64,000 nucleotides of DNA from Vanilla planifolia (GCA_023846275.1 CM043870.1:9061527-9125526); one strand, 5' to 3'; positions 13,616 through 27,429 are shown, numbered from the stretch's first letter. Numbers and translations: made by a program. Notes: generated from the sequence alone by a model not told the origin.

Positions 13616-14229
13616 ACTGAGGCCTTGATTTGATTTAGACATTTTTCCTTTGAAATGATGTCAAAATATTTATTAAACAATACTTATGTGACTCACCTTG
13701 ACGAGTTCTAACCATTGACAATTTTCAAATTTTTTGGTATTTCTTAGTATTTTAAATATTTTTTGAACCTAAAATTTCTTATAATATTTATCTTATTATT
13801 TTCTTTAAAACCACTTCAACTTCTAATTTGGTCACTTGACATCTTTTTGTGTCGAGAAAAGTTTACCAAGCACATCTTTATGGACTATATGTCCTAATCT
13901 AATTTCATATTTTTTTGAATCCATTTACTTTTTGACTTCTCTGAGTTGTTAAGTAAATGATTACTTATTCTTATACATCTCCAATTTTTTGTTTTATCTC
14001 TTAAAAAATTTTAATTTCAACCAAATTGATATCATTGAGTTCTAAATAATTTGGACATTAAATTTTACAAATCTCCTCTCTTCTTTGAGGTGTTATACCT
14101 TCTTTTAATGGTATACAATTTTTGAAAGAAATTTAATATTCTTAAAAATTTACAAAAAGTTTTCTAATAATTTCAAATACTACAAAATGATGATAAAATA
14201 TTTGGGATTCTACATATCCTTCCTCATTA

Positions 14230-15160
14230 AAAAGAATTTTGTCCAAAAACTTTAGAATATAAAGGGATATTTATTTCTTATTTCATCTTCTAGTTTCCAT
14301 GTAGCCTCACATTTTGCATGATATGACTATTGCACCTTAACCATCACAATATCCTTGTTTCATAACCTTTTGACATCTTTCACCAAGATCTTTATTATAT
14401 TTTTTTTTCATATTTTAGATCTAGTTGTAGCTCCACATACTTGAATCAATGTCAAGCATATGCGACGAGCCTATCATATATTTTCTTAGTGAAGAAATAT
14501 GAAATACATTGTGGATTCTAGATAAATTCATTAGTAATGCCATCTTTTATGTCACTTCACCAACCATTTCAATAATTTAGATAGAATCAATGCATCTTTG
14601 TTTAAGTTTTCCTTCTTATCCAAATCTTGTGAATCCTTTCATGGAACTCACCTTGATAAATACTTGATCTCCTTTATAGAGTTTTATCATGAAGCACTTA
14701 GAATAATAATACTTCTTCTAATGATCCTATGGCTTTTGCATCTTTTTGTTGATTAGTTTTATTTTCTTAGTATTTTCCATTAAGATTTCTTATCCCATTA
14801 GTGCATTTTCATTTTCATCATACCAACATATTGGTGATTGGCACTTCCTTGCACATAATGCTCCAAATGGGGCTATTTCAATGCTTGAGTAATAGTTACT
14901 ATTATATGTGAACTCAATTAATGATAAATGTGTGTCCCTACTTCTACCAAAGTCTAATACATAGCTTTAACATATCTTTCAAAGTTTTGATCATTCTCTC
15001 CATTTGATTTATTTATTTGATGATGGAATGTCTTACTAAACTTTAATTGGGTTCAAAATACTCACTAAGATTTCCTCCAAAATCATGAAGTAAATTTAAA
15101 ATTCTGATTCAACATTATTGTATCACTTAAATTTGGCCAATACTTCTTAAAGATATTTTA
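14230..15160 (-). mobile_element. Integrase C-terminal part of the minus-strand gypsy fossil
   Basis: On the minus strand, blocks resembling the chromovirus integrase are visible in order: the end of the catalytic core, the region between core and C-terminal domain, and the GPY/F-type module (short matches such as FIKVSSMKGFTRFG and SRIHNVFHISSLRKY), followed by the pol end near the LTR. Integrase joins the cDNA copy to host DNA. The wording fits Tekay/Del-type chromoviruses. It is broken in several places and cannot be active. Confidence 0.75.
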
Positions 15161-15239
15161 TGTGATGTTATTCTTATATAGGTAAGAATTATCATCTTAG
15201 GGTGACCTTAGTTAGATGGTTATGATACCCTTTTTGCTA

Positions 15240-18200
15240 GCAAGGCCAACACCTGTACATTTGCACATCAAGGCCAAACATTCAAGCTACACCCATAACC
15301 ACATAAGGAGCACATCTAATCCATTAAAAAGAAACCAACCAAAACCCCAAATAAAAAAAATCTATTTTGTCTCGTGGTGAGGTATATAAGAAATTTATCG
15401 ATGGTATTGTCATTTGGGCTATTGTTCTAAGAGAGATCATAAATAAGGTACCTGACATAGTTATACCTCCCTTAATAGAACCCATTCTTTCTATTTTGTG
15501 ATGTTTTCATTGAAGAACCTGAAGGTTTGTTATCTCTTCATGACATCTAACATGTTATAATCCTTATGCCTTGGGTTAGTTTACCAAATCTGCCACATTA
15601 TATGATTAGTCCTTCCATACATTAAAAACTTGCTCAACATATATAAGAGTTAATAGACAAAGGATTTATCTAGGGAAGCATTAACCCTTGTGTTATCCCT
15701 ACCTTTCTTGTTCCCAAGAAAGATGGTTTGCGAAGAATGTCATTGATAGTAGGGATATCAATAAAATAATTATAAAATATAGGTTTCTTATCTTATGCTT
15801 GGATGACCTATCAGACTAAATGAATGGAGTCACTTTCTTCTAAAAAAGATTTAAAAAATAGATACCATCAAGTTAGGATTTGATTAAAGAATGAGTAGAA
15901 AACTTCTTTTAGAGTAAGAGATGGATTATACAAATGGTTAGTCAAATCTTTTGGTTTATCTGTGACACTTAGCATGTTTATGAGAATAATAACCCAAATA
16001 CTTTGACCTTATTTAGGAAAGCTTGTGGTAGTTTATTTTGATGTCATATAAATATTTAGTCACCCCATTAAACATTACTTAGAACACCTTGGAAAGATTT
16101 GCTTGATACTTAAGGAGAATCACCTCTATGGCAATCTCAAAAAAGTACTTTTGTTACTGATCTCAAGAACTTTCTAAGCTTCATAGTCGTGAAAGATTGT
16201 GTATCAATTGATCTTGACAAATTAAGGCTATAATTGACTAACCAACACCTTAGTATATCCATGATGTTGAAAGTTTCCTTGGCCTAGTGACCATTTATAA
16301 GAGATTAATTAAAAGTTTAAGTCCCATCATTGGCCCAATAACCAATTGTATTAGAAGAGAAAATTTTGAGTGCACCCCTATAGTTGAGAAAACATTTGAA
16401 TAAATCAAATGAAGTATGACCCAAGCACCTATACTCCAACTTCTAGATTTTTTTTATCATTTCTAAAGTCTCTTGTAATGCATTAAGAGTAAGAATAAGA
16501 GTCCTTAGAAGAATGATTAAACATGTACTTTAATGAAAAACTAAATAAGTATCACAAAAAAATACTCTATATAAAAGAATTTTATATGATAGTCTAAATC
16601 TTAAAGCATTGAAGGCATTATCTCTTATTATAAGAATTTGTACTTTTTTTGACTACAAGACCTCAAGATATCTCAATTTACAAAGGAAGCTAATGCCACA
16701 ACATTTTAAGTGGGTTGAATTTCTATAAAGCTATACCATCATACCTAAACATAAGCCAAGTGTAGAAAACAACGTCATGGTCACACTTAGTAGGAAAGTG
16801 AATCTTCTCATCATAATGTCTGTCTTTATCACTAGCTTTGAAACCTTGCTAGGCACATACCAAGATTACATGAACTTTAGACACATATATAAGGAATTAG
16901 TTGCCAACACAACCAAGGTCATAATGATTATACAATTAAAGATAATTATCTTTTTTCATAATAAGCAACTTTATAAATTGTGAGTATCACTTAGGGATTT
17001 CACCGTTTAAGAGGTGCATGTAAGAGGATTAAGAGGTCATTTTGGATGAGACAAAACCATCATGGCCATTAAAAATAGTTTTTATTAGTTGGGATTAAAA
17101 TAACATGCTACTTGGATAATTTTTGGGTAATTTTTATTAGTTGGGTTAAAATAACATGCTGCTTGGATAATTGCTAGGTATAAGACTTGTGTTGTCTCCA
17201 AACATCATACCCAAAATACTAGATTCTACACTTTATTGCTAGTAACATCATGACCATGGGAAGACTTTAGTATGAATTTTGTCCTTTGAAGACATGACTC
17301 CATCTTTTTAGTAGTAGATCAATTCAAGAAAAGGACTAAATTCATCATACTCATCAAAACTTCAGATGTTTCACATATTACTCAACTATTCTTTAACAAA
17401 GTGGTAAAGTTTTATAGATTTCTCAAGACCACAATCATCAATAAGGATGTCCATTTCACATTGTACTTTTGAAAAACCCTTTGGCATCTTATAAGAACAA
17501 AGTTGAAATTCTAGTTAGCTTATCACCCCCAAACTAAGTCAAACTGTGATAATAAATCATAGTTTAAGAAATATCTTATGGTATTTGATAGAAGAATATA
17601 TAAAAAATTAGAATATATTTTTACCACATGTAGATTATGCTTATAATAGTTCAATCAATAGGTCCATAGAAAATGAGCCCATTTAAAGCTTATAATAGAT
17701 ATAAACCTCATAGTCTTGTTAACTTAATCCTATTACTTATTTAAGAATACACATCTATGTCTACACAAGAGTTTACACAACATATAATAGAGGCCTATGA
17801 GTTTATAATCTTAATAATAACTAGTATAAGAGATTGGTTGATGCACACCACAAGAATAAAGAATTTTTGAGGAGATTATGTGATGATTTGCATCAGGTTC
17901 AAGAAGTTCCTATAAAAACTTTTATAGAAGTTAGATGTAAGTGGCACTAGTCCATTTTGAATCTTACAAAATGGTTGGACATTATTCTTGCACTTTGGAG
18001 TTACCAAATAACTACAACATTAGCAACACCTTTAACATCTTAAATTTGGCATCTTACATGGAGTTGTTTGTGATTCCTAGTGACCCATTTGAGTCATTAT
18101 CCATGTCCCTTGAGAGTGAACTCTTAACTAAGTATCCACTAGCATGTCATGATAAGAAGAGTGAGTAGATTGAAAGAATACTAGATGATTATAATTTTTT

Positions 18201-19020
18201 TACAAAAAACTAAAGTTATTAGAGAAATCTAATTTGTTGCAAAGGTTGACCGAACAATGAAGATATTTCGATCATAAAAGAAGAGGTATAGTGACTAATC
18301 CTAGAATTAAAGATTTATAAGAGCTAATATATAATAGTTAAGTCATTAGAGATGAGTTTTTCTTGCACTGGGAGAAGTAGCAAGGACATTAGTTAAGAGT
18401 TTTTATTCTTAGGAGCTAGATAGACACACATTAGTACTTTGAAATAATTAAAGTATCTAATTTTCATGTGTAGCGTCTATATAGGTCTTAAAATTGTACT
18501 ATGGGCTCAAATGTCATCACAAAAACGTGAAAAGGGATAAAAATGGCATATTTGACCTCGTTTCACCATCTCTATTGGTCGTCATTGCTAGCTCTTAGCT
18601 TAACCCAACTTGATTAGCAACAACCCAAGTGAACTCCACTGGCATAAAGTTGAAAACATAGTTTTTTAGAAAGTTATTTAGCAACAACATTGACCACAAA
18701 GTTTGGACCAAAATGCCAACTTTTTGAAAAGATATTTGGCATTAGCTTTAGTCTTCACTTTGGCAATAGCTTTCTAGTAAACATATGATAGAACCAAAAA
18801 ACACAAAATTTCAAAAACTTATTTAACAACTGTATTTGACCATACTTTTTGTAAATTTTTTTGTGTTTAAGCTCTCTATAAAAAGGGACCACCTACTCTT
18901 TGGAATGGTGCATTTTAAATGAGTAAAATTCCATTTTTCTTTCATTTTGTTGAGGATTAGTATTGATTATAGAAAGTAATCTAATTTGTTGATTCATTAG
19001 GGCTTTGATACTGGGAGGAG
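15240..19020 (+). mobile_element. Nested plus-strand Ty3/gypsy pol fossil
   Basis: On the plus strand, pol parts occur in canonical order. Reverse transcriptase is at about 15580-16020 (a VPKKDG motif is visible), RNase H with its connecting region at about 16250-16700, the integrase zinc-binding and core region at about 16980-17520, and the integrase C-terminal part with a likely chromodomain at about 17940-18420. A probable 3' LTR follows (18420-19020). No gag or 5' LTR was found, so it is 5'-truncated or rearranged. It lies in opposite orientation inside the minus-strand element and so entered after it. It is heavily broken. Confidence 0.75.
18420..19020 (+). repeat. Probable 3' LTR of the nested gypsy fossil
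   Basis: The segment follows the pol end directly. It contains a promoter-like CTCTATAAAAAGGGACCACC at about 18873-18892, the TATA box and start region expected in an LTR. It ends before a GGGAGGAGGGGTGTGAGG stretch. No second copy was found upstream, so the LTR call rests on position and the TATA box only. Confidence 0.4.
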
Positions 19021-19699
19021 GGGTGTGAGGCCCAAGAAGTGAGACATCATGCCAATTTACTTATGACTCAATGACATCATCTTCTTGTTACCACGCTTAT
19101 GGTTCCTTTCCCTCTGTCGATTCTTTCCTTTATTGTTTCCCTTCATAGCATCGTTTCCCTTTTTACTTTGCTACTTAAGTTTTTTTTATGTTGTCACTTT
19201 CTCCTTTCAATGCTTTTTGTACTCTTTGATTTGGTTTTCTTAAGTGTTTGGATTGCCTTAACCTGATGTTACTTTGATATTCTAGTTTCTTGCAAGGCTT
19301 AATAAGGTCTCTTGATGCTTTCAATATATGATTATTTGACCTTTACTTTGTTCATTTTTTATCAAGAAATTTGTTTATTGAACCTCTTTTTGAATACCCC
19401 ATTTTTGTGTTGTTGAAGAGATTGTAGGCTTAACATTTGGAACAACCTCTATGTTTCTCTGGGCTCCCACTTAGCTATTATTTTCTTGGATGAGTGTCTC
19501 TTATGTGTTTCCTTTTTGGATTTTTCTTGTTTGTCTCCCACACTTTCTTTAATATTGACGTGCATAGGTTAATGTCTGTGTTAGTCAAAATATTTAACAC
19601 TTCATCTCGTATAACTCTACAATTGCCATTTTATATGGTTCCTTGGATATTTTATACCTTTCTTTCTATAGTAAGGTAAATTATTTTAGTTCCATTTTT

Positions 19700-20990
19700 T
19701 ATACAAATACTTGTGTTCTTCGAACAGTTAAAAAACAATTCTATGAGTTGCTAACTAGTCCATTCCTAAGATGATATTGAATTCCATTAAGTCAATTATC
19801 AACTTGGAATTAAATGATTTTTCATTTATTTTTACATTCTTTTGAATGTACTTGTCTATTGATATTTTTTTTTCTATTTGGCTAAGGGGTTTGCTAATTG
19901 TTATTTTACATTTGTAATGTTCACAACAAATGTTGTAGAACAAATGAGTGTGATTCTCCATAATCAAATAAAACTTCCATAGATTGATTAAGTAGTATCC
20001 ATGATAGCATCTAGAGATGATGGAGCTTCCTTCTGGTTTAGTACATATATTTAAGGTTGAGTTGTTTGAGGTTGATAAGTAAAATTTTGGACATTCTTTG
20101 ACATAGTGCCCAAATCCTCTATAATTAAAACACTTCCACTCCTTTCTTTCAACTTTCTCTTTGGTGGAACTTACAACATATATGACATTATGGACTTTTG
20201 TTGATTTACTCTTTGTAACTTAAGACTCTATCTTCTTAGATTTGTGACTTCCTTATGAAAAGAAATTTCCTTTTGTCTTATTTGTTTCTTTTCTAGATTT
20301 TATAATAGTTAAGTCTTATTCAATCCTTTTGGTTACTTTTACTAATTTTGATAGGATTCAAACATCATTGGTGCCATTACATTTTTTTATAGCATCTCTT
20401 AGTCCCTTCTTGAATAGATAAAATAAGTACTTATTTATTGCAATAAGGTCTGAGTATAGCTTACAATTTTAAGAAGGTTTGTTCATATTTTGTGACATTC
20501 AAATTCCTTTGGTACACCCTTGATAGGTCATTTCCATCTTCTCTCTAGTTAATTTAGGGATATAACATTTCAAGAATGCTTGTCAAAACTCTCTCCAAGA
20601 AATCTTAGAATTGGATCTATTTGCAAACATGTTCTTCATTGTCCTCTCCACTAATGACTAGTAGCATTATCCAATGCTAGTACTATTAGAGGTAATTTCT
20701 TATAGTCATCACATGCTATATTATCAAATAAGTTTAAATTCTCTTTAATTAGCCTTCTATTTGAAATGGATTCACTATATCTCTTTAATGAGGTGGTTAT
20801 AACCTCAAGAATTGTTTTGCTAACCTATTTTCTTTGTTAGCTCCTAAATTACTTTCACAAACATTTGGAAAATACTTCTTACTTGGATTGAATTCTCAAG
20901 GTTCTCTCTCTTCAATTATAATCTTTTTCTCCTTGAGTTATGTTAGTCTTTCTGTTTGAACTAGTTACTTCTTCTCGTAGTCATTTTGAT
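19700..20990 (-). mobile_element. gag and protease region of the minus-strand gypsy fossil
   Basis: Reading the minus strand downwards, a gag region (about 20760-20150) ends in a zinc-knuckle-like segment near 20145-20094 (CFNYRGFGHYVKEC). An aspartic-protease-like region follows, with the family motif LIIDLMEFNIILGMD at about 19800-19755. Gag forms the particle core; protease cleaves the polyprotein. The order and wording are those of plant Ty3/gypsy chromoviruses. It is broken; the reverse transcriptase that should follow is displaced or lost at the nested insertion. Confidence 0.75.
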
Positions 20991-22172
20991 CTCTTGCTTT
21001 TATTATACATAATTTTCATGCAATCCATATTTAGAAGTTTTAACAATAGCATGGTTATATAATATAGTGCAAGAATTAAAGCATTCACTAATATATCCTC
21101 TTTCCTTATTAAATCATACATTACTCCACTTTAATTTGTTGTATGCATCTTCACATAATGCATGGAGAATTCTTTCATAAACCTTTCCATTTTTTATGTA
21201 TAACATATTGTACATTCTTTTCCACACACTATATATTTTTTATTATTCTCCCTTAAAAACCATTCATTAAAGTAACATACATTTATTTGTCAATGTATTG
21301 TATAGTCCATCACACATATAATACATTAGTTACTGTGACCCCCCTTTTAGTGTGACAAATTGTCTGATCCTCAATGCCACTTAAGTTAACATATATTTTT
21401 TTTAACATATTGTATGTTTTGTCTGTATCCTATACATATGGCCTAATGAACTATCTAACCCAATGATGTGCTAGACTATCCATACAAGTCGACATATTAT
21501 AAATTTCTTTTAAGCTTACTGCATGTTATCCTCAGGTTACTTCTTCTCTCATATTTGCTAATGATTTTTAGGTTGACATATCTTACATTAATATTAATAT
21601 ATTATATATTTTTTTTATAACTCTTAGCTTAATTACCATTTATTCTTCTAAGTTTGGCATACCATATGTTATTTATTAACATATGTACATTTTTGAGTTT
21701 TCTTATCTCTTTTTATTCTTAGGTTTGATGTATTAGACAAATAAGAAAATGTATTATATGTAGATGAAAATGCACCATATACCATTACTTCCATACCACA
21801 TATAATTCTCTTAGTTCAAGACTCATTTTAGTTGTAATTGACCTACTATACATTGCCTTTAATGTACCATATGTTAGGCTTATTTTTAGTAGTATAGTTT
21901 TGTAATTTTCTCTATTTTTCCAAGGGTTCTTGTAATGTACATTCAATATAAAAATAATAGCATAAAATAAAATTTAGTAGTGCAACATTTGTCTTTTCCC
22001 TTCTAGAATGCCTACTAATGCTCATTACCTTACATTGCCTAATTCTTTGTAATTTGCACACCTTAGGTTTGTACATATTTAGATTGTCATATGAGGCCTT
22101 TCTTATTTAGTTTTACACATCAGGTTCAGTTTTTTCTATGTTTTACAACCTTGTTTGTTTGTTTTTTTATTG
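20991..22172. mobile_element. Leader region of the minus-strand gypsy fossil, non-coding
   Basis: This lies between gag and the 5' LTR. It is rich in words such as ACATATTGTATG and ACCATATGTTA but has no recognisable reading frame. The expected primer-binding site next to the LTR could not be identified with confidence. Confidence 0.35.
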
Positions 22173-24043
22173 CTGTAACACCACTATTGTGACAACCAAT
22201 TTGCCTTTCATGGTGATGCCATGATAACTATTTCTTCGATTTCTTTTTGAAAAGTACTTTCTTTTATAAAATAAAGCAAGCTAGATGATCACATTTTAGA
22301 ATCAAATTTTTAAAGTCATTTAAAACTAATACTCAAGATATTGTCACCTACTCAATCAATATCAAATAATAAAATATGTAAAACAACATGTAAAGAGGAT
22401 ATAAATAAAGATTGATCTTTTTTACATTTACATGGACTTCTTTTTAAAGAAATCTATAAATTTAGTTGTTTACCCTTTCCTTTATATCTTCATAATTGAT
22501 CATTCTCTTTTAGTTTTAGGAAAAGGGACTTTAATAAATTTTATTTCTTTTTGGTTCATCCTTTGAAACATATTATTTTGGAATGAGATATGCCCTATAA
22601 GAGCTCTATTGGATTTAACTCTAAAAACATGTTATTCTAGACCATGGCTTTTGTTTTAGAATATGTTATTTTGAAATGCAATATTCCACTATGAATAATC
22701 AGCACCAATTTTATATTTTTTTTTAAAATAATTCATTTTCTTTACAACTAACTCTCATTCTTACTCGTTTTTTCTTTTCTTTTCTAATTCACTTATAAGA
22801 AATAATTAAAATTTCTCATTTTCTTCATTTCTCTAGTAGATGCTTAATTTTTGTTTGAATTATATACACACATACATAATCACACATATTCACAATGGGT
22901 ATCATTATAAAAATCTAATAGCATATTCATTTGCAACAATCATGCTCAAGTAACATGCATGTACGCATCTAATGATAATATAAACAAACATTTTAAATAG
23001 CTTTCAATTTTTTGGAATAAAAATTGTATTCCTATTGTGGTTTCTATGCATCAAATAACACCACTATAGAGATGTATATATGCTAAAAAGCAATCCCTCT
23101 TTTTTTATTTGAAGTGTTTTTCCTTTTCAATTGATCTCAATTTGCACGCTTCTCCATGAGCTCAATTCATTTCCTTTAATATTCTTCCAATGTTTGGCCA
23201 TAATAAAGACTTCTCAATTTTCTTTCCTAATCGTTGCATTAGCTGTTTCCCAATTGCTCAAATTCTTTGGAAGTACCTCTTTATTCTCCATTTCTCTCTC
23301 CTTTGCTCATGGTATACTAAAAAGGTCTTAGATTCTCCAACTTCCTCATATCAATGCCTCGTAACTTAAAGAACTCTTTCTTTCCCTAATAACTTTTGCT
23401 TTACTCTTTTAACGATTTTCATGCCATTTGAGTTCCTTTGTTGTTTAGGAATTTAGTGTTTAAAATTACTAATAAATCATTATTATTATATTATCATAGG
23501 TCTTGATTTGATTTATGGCATTTGTCCTTCTAAATAATGTCCAAAACATCTTCGACCAATACCATGTGGTTAATCTAAATGAGTTCTACTAGTCAACCAA
23601 TTTTCATTTTTTCACATCATTGCTATTTTTAATAATTTTTTGAATCTAAAAATATCTATAATATTTATTTATTTTATTTAGAACTACTTTGACTTTTAGT
23701 GTTATTGTTGTGATACCTCCTTTTTTGATAAAAACATTTATCAAGCACATTATTATGGACACTATGTCTTGATCAAATTTATATTTTTTAGTCTATAGTT
23801 TATTTTTAATACTTTTGGAGACTTTTATTAGATTATAATTAAATAATTATTTTTTATAGATATTCAATCTTTAGTTTTATTTTGGATGCTTATTTGGCAA
23901 CTCACCTTCTTTTCTGGTGTGTTATATCTCATTTTAGCTTTGTAAGATTTTTTAAATGAATTACATAATCTCTAAAAATTCTAAAAAATTCCAAATAATA
24001 TAAAATCATGATAAAGTGTCTTTTAAAAGAATTGGATATTATA
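22173..24043 (-). repeat. 5' LTR of the 11.3-24.0 kb element
   Basis: It aligns in direct orientation with 11330-14214. Shared landmarks are the start (TGTAACACC-like), GATCACATTTTAGA near 22290, ATTTTGGAATGAGATATG near 22573, AACAATCATGCTCAA near 22937 and the TTTGAATCTAAAA region near 23640. Divergence between the copies is substantial by eye, which implies an old insertion. The end near 24043 is approximate. Confidence 0.65.
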
Positions 24044-26190
24044 GTATATGTAAAAGAGAATTTCTCAAAGAATAGGCTACCTTTCTCTCTAACTAGTTCG
24101 TGGTCTAAAAAGTGTAGGATCACATCATTCATCCATGAAAATATTAGATATCAGGAATTCAATTCTTTTCTTAGATTTAAAATGGTGAGAGCCTTTGTGT
24201 ACATTTATACCACTACTTATTCGACAAGGATTACCATTTTTAGCAAAAAGGAGGGAGAAGGATGAGAAGGTTAAATTGAGGAGGGGAAATAGCTCCAAAA
24301 AACATTATCTTAGACTATGGCCAAACATATTGAGATATTTTTAATTTTTTGTGTTGAGTGTATGTAAGATTAGGTTTGGTCCTATAATATCAGTTAAAAA
24401 TAATATTAAAATCTTAATATATAATTAATATAAACTTTATTTAAAGACTTAACTTTTTAGTTATTTGTTGTTTACTTAAATATAGATTGAACCCAACTTG
24501 GGCCCTCATTTTGTGACATGCCCTTAATAAGTGAAGCATGGAAATTGGGGACAAGCAAGTGTAGTATGACAAGAACGAAAGAGGTGAGATTGTTATGTTG
24601 AGACAAGTTCAATAGTGTAATATGGTGGTTATGATCAACAAGGGAAATAGAGGTAATGGGTTGTTGGCTAATAGAGTTAGCAAATGTAACAAGCCTTTGG
24701 TTTTTGTGAATTGGGTTTCTGTTTTGTAACTATTTAATTTTCCATTACAAGGAATGAAAAGAAGCCTTTGAATTTGGAAACCTCTCTAATTGTTCTAGTG
24801 CATGCATACATAGGTGAGTCTCTTTGAGAAGGCATCAATTAGCATTCTTACTATTTAGATCTTGGTTTAACAACTTTGATCATCATCTACTCTTAGTCAC
24901 TTTGCTCCTTAATCTTCAATTACTTATCTTATACTTTATTTAAATCATTTCTATCCAATCTCCTCAATCAGAATTGCTTTGCTATACCATAAGTTATTTC
25001 TTCTTGTTAGTGACTCTTATTGTGCACTTTAGAGTATCATATTATTTAATCCCATAACTTATTAGTAGTTGCAACCACTTGTAAACTAAAAATCCATCAT
25101 GAAGGACAAAACTAAGTGATTTTTTTATGAGGTGTTCTAGTCTTGAGCCCTCATTAATAGATCTTCTTTTTTGAGTAGCAATAATGGAAGTGAAGAATGA
25201 CAAATGATAATAAACTAAGAAAGAAAGAAAGGAGAATAAGACAGTATGTTAGAGAGCTATTCATGTATATAGGTACAAATAAACATGGTTGTGTGAATGC
25301 AAGTAGAGATCAATTAATAGTGTGGACATAAACAATAAGGTGGATGCATTAGGATGCAAATAGTCAAGTTTATAAACATAACTAAGGGAAGACAAAGGGA
25401 TTAAGTCAACAATATTGGCATGACATGGGGATTTAGTTAGGGTTGACCATTGATTATAAGTGAGGAAGTCTATTGGTGTATGCTTAAGACATGGGTGTGA
25501 TGTGGTCATGCGGGAGCAACTGATCAGGTTAGTGATCAAATTGCAACACCATGTCGATAAGGTACATTGGGTAGTGCTCAATTGTGAGAGGGATGTAGGA
25601 CATTGATGTTGAGGAGACATTGTAGCCAACCCATAGAAGAGTAATGAATAAGATAAGTAGTGAGATGGGCTATAATGATTGGTAGCTAGAGTAAGGATCC
25701 CTCAGTTTTAAGATGAAGAATGGCATCAATTCATTATTTTGATAAAGAGAAGGCTAGCTTATGCTTTCATGGGTAATTTCTCCTATGCATGGATGTAATA
25801 TATATCCTTACTAGTTTCTAGTTTTCATAGCAACCAAATGCTTATTTCATTTCACATAATGAAACCTTAAAAATATTGCAAAATGAAGCCCCACTTGTAA
25901 CTAAAAAGTTAAAATAGCATTTAATCTAAATACTAATAAAATAATAAGAAAAAAAGTGAAAAAAATGTATGGAGCTAGTGCTTGAAGCATAATAAGAAAC
26001 AACTTTTGGCTCCTAAGTGACTTTACAATACAACTCAAATAAACTCATTAAAGTTCTATTTATTACCTTTTTAAGCCATATTATTATATGGTCTATAATT
26101 AGTGATGAAATTTAGACTTCTACATCCTAAGCTCTACTAAATCTCATGTTGTGTAGCATCAAATCTAACATGCTAGATGAACATTTATCC
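24044..26190. other. Intergenic repeat-like DNA, no gene seen
   Basis: A copy of the ATAAGTTGAGAATAATGTT-type repeat lies at about 24370-24520. At 24710-24830 the text (TTTTGTAA, CCTTTGAATTTGG, then a GTGAGTCTCTTTGAGA-type end) resembles 37200-37330 in the same orientation, so both may be LTR ends of one family. The 122-codon minus-strand frame at 25261-25629 has no recognised domain and no supporting context; I do not call it a gene. Confidence 0.4.
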
Positions 26191-26199
26191 ACAATTGAA

Positions 26200-27330
26200 G
26201 TTTATATAGTCCTTTAGTAAGTGCAATGCTAACCTCTTCACATCCTCTAAAGTAAATCAATTATCCTTGGATTGTGGTTGACCTTGCCAAGAAACCAAAA
26301 TCATATGAAGGATATCAAGATACTATAAATAATAAGGAACCTATAATCAGAAGGTGGAGGAGACTAGTCATTATTTGGGCCTCCTATAAAACAATTAGCC
26401 TATAAATTTGACATGAAAATTACCTTTATATGACAATAAATGCTCAACATTCAAGACATTATTAAAAACTTTGTTGGGCAAGAACTCTATAGCATAACAT
26501 TTTCAATCAATTATTAAATAATTTTAATGATCCATAAAATTTGGCATGCAAGTTTTTTTATTTGGTGGTATGAAATCTCTTTGAATGAGTATGTACTAAA
26601 ACACAATATTCCTTGTTGAATTCTATAAAAATCCTTCTATTAAAAGGTTTAACATATTTTGAGTTGCTAGCATAGCTTTATTACTTTACTTTTTAAAAAA
26701 AAATTATAAAACTATTTTACAAATGAAAATTCAAAGTCAAATAATAAATAAGCAAGAATATCTAACAAATCAATAGATATTTTAAGATTTTGACCATAGA
26801 ATATTTCAAATGGTGAAAATTTTGTGAACTTCCAACTCCTTCTATTATAGGAAAATTGAGATTTTGATAAGAATGTATTATTTCAAAAACCTATACATTT
26901 TAATAAGTTCCAATGTAAGATTTTAAGGGGAGTTAGACTTGTTCTATTTATTACTTTAGTTTAACCATCAGAGGGGATGGTGAAATGTAGATGAAAATTT
27001 CAAATTTATTCCTAACAATTTTATATGTTTTTCCTAGAACCTAAAATGAATCTTACATCCATTATAAAAGCATGGTGTTTAGCAACCCATGTTACTAAAT
27101 AAGTTTGCTAAAAAATAACTTGGAAATATATGATGCATCATCATCTTTTGACATGTGATGAAGTTTATCATCTTCCATTGATCAATTACCATGAAAATAA
27201 TATCAATATGTTGAGTAGTGCATGACATTCCTAGAATAAAATCAATTCTTAAATCTTCCGAAGGACTACTTAGAATAGGCAAAGGCATATTTTCATGAAA
27301 AACATTTATGTCGCATGTCAATAACCTTAT
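26200..27330 (-). mobile_element. Ty3/gypsy integrase-chromodomain fossil, minus strand
   Basis: Minus strand, reading downwards. The integrase catalytic core begins in the open stretch 27321-27079 (LPILSSPSEDLRIDFILGM is typical of the core start). Further core blocks follow to about 26700, with a SPFEIFYGQNLK segment near 26800, and then a chromodomain-like segment near 26310-26240 (WQGQPQSKDN). The chromodomain marks it as a chromovirus and directs insertion to certain chromatin in that family. No gag, reverse transcriptase or LTR pair could be assigned. It is broken many times. Confidence 0.75.
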
Positions 27331-27429
27331 TTTTATGTAAAATATTTATACAATGTCATAAAAGAAAAATATATAAATAAGATGACAGATAATATATGAC
27401 AATCCAATAAAATTAATGCCACATTTGCA

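Larger units (their letters stand above)
11330..14214 (-). repeat. 3' LTR of the 11.3-24.0 kb element
   Basis: It aligns by eye with 22173-24043, for example at AACAATCATGCTCAA (about 12895 and 22937) and at the TTGATTTGATTT word that follows the ATT repeat. It is about 1 kb longer than the other copy, mostly through the 11.6-12.5 kb segment, which holds an internal tandem duplication. Its inner end at 14214 is placed where the minus-strand pol ends at a purine run and the sequence begins TGTAGAATCCC in element sense. Confidence 0.65.
11330..24043 (-). mobile_element. Ty3/gypsy chromovirus fossil (Tekay/Del-like), minus strand, with nested element
   Basis: Two long related flanks (about 11330-14214 and 22173-24043) in direct orientation act as LTRs. 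Between them the minus strand shows, in retrotransposon order, gag with a zinc-knuckle motif and an aspartic protease (about 20990 down to 19700), and at the far end the C-terminal half of integrase (about 15160 down to 14230). The integrase wording is that of plant Tekay/Del chromoviruses. The reverse transcriptase-RNase H part is not found on this strand; a plus-strand gypsy element occupies the middle. The element is broken many times and its LTRs are clearly diverged, so it is old and inactive. Outer ends are estimated from where the two LTR copies stop aligning by eye. Confidence 0.75.

Noticed and set aside
13498-13680. 60-codon poly-isoleucine frame
   Set aside because: Produced entirely by the ATT microsatellite.
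25261-25629. 122-codon minus-strand open frame
   Set aside because: It is the longest frame outside FAF and the retroelements, but it has no recognisable domain, is rich in Ser/Thr/Leu and has no promoter or splice context. A chance frame in less AT-rich repeat DNA is as likely.
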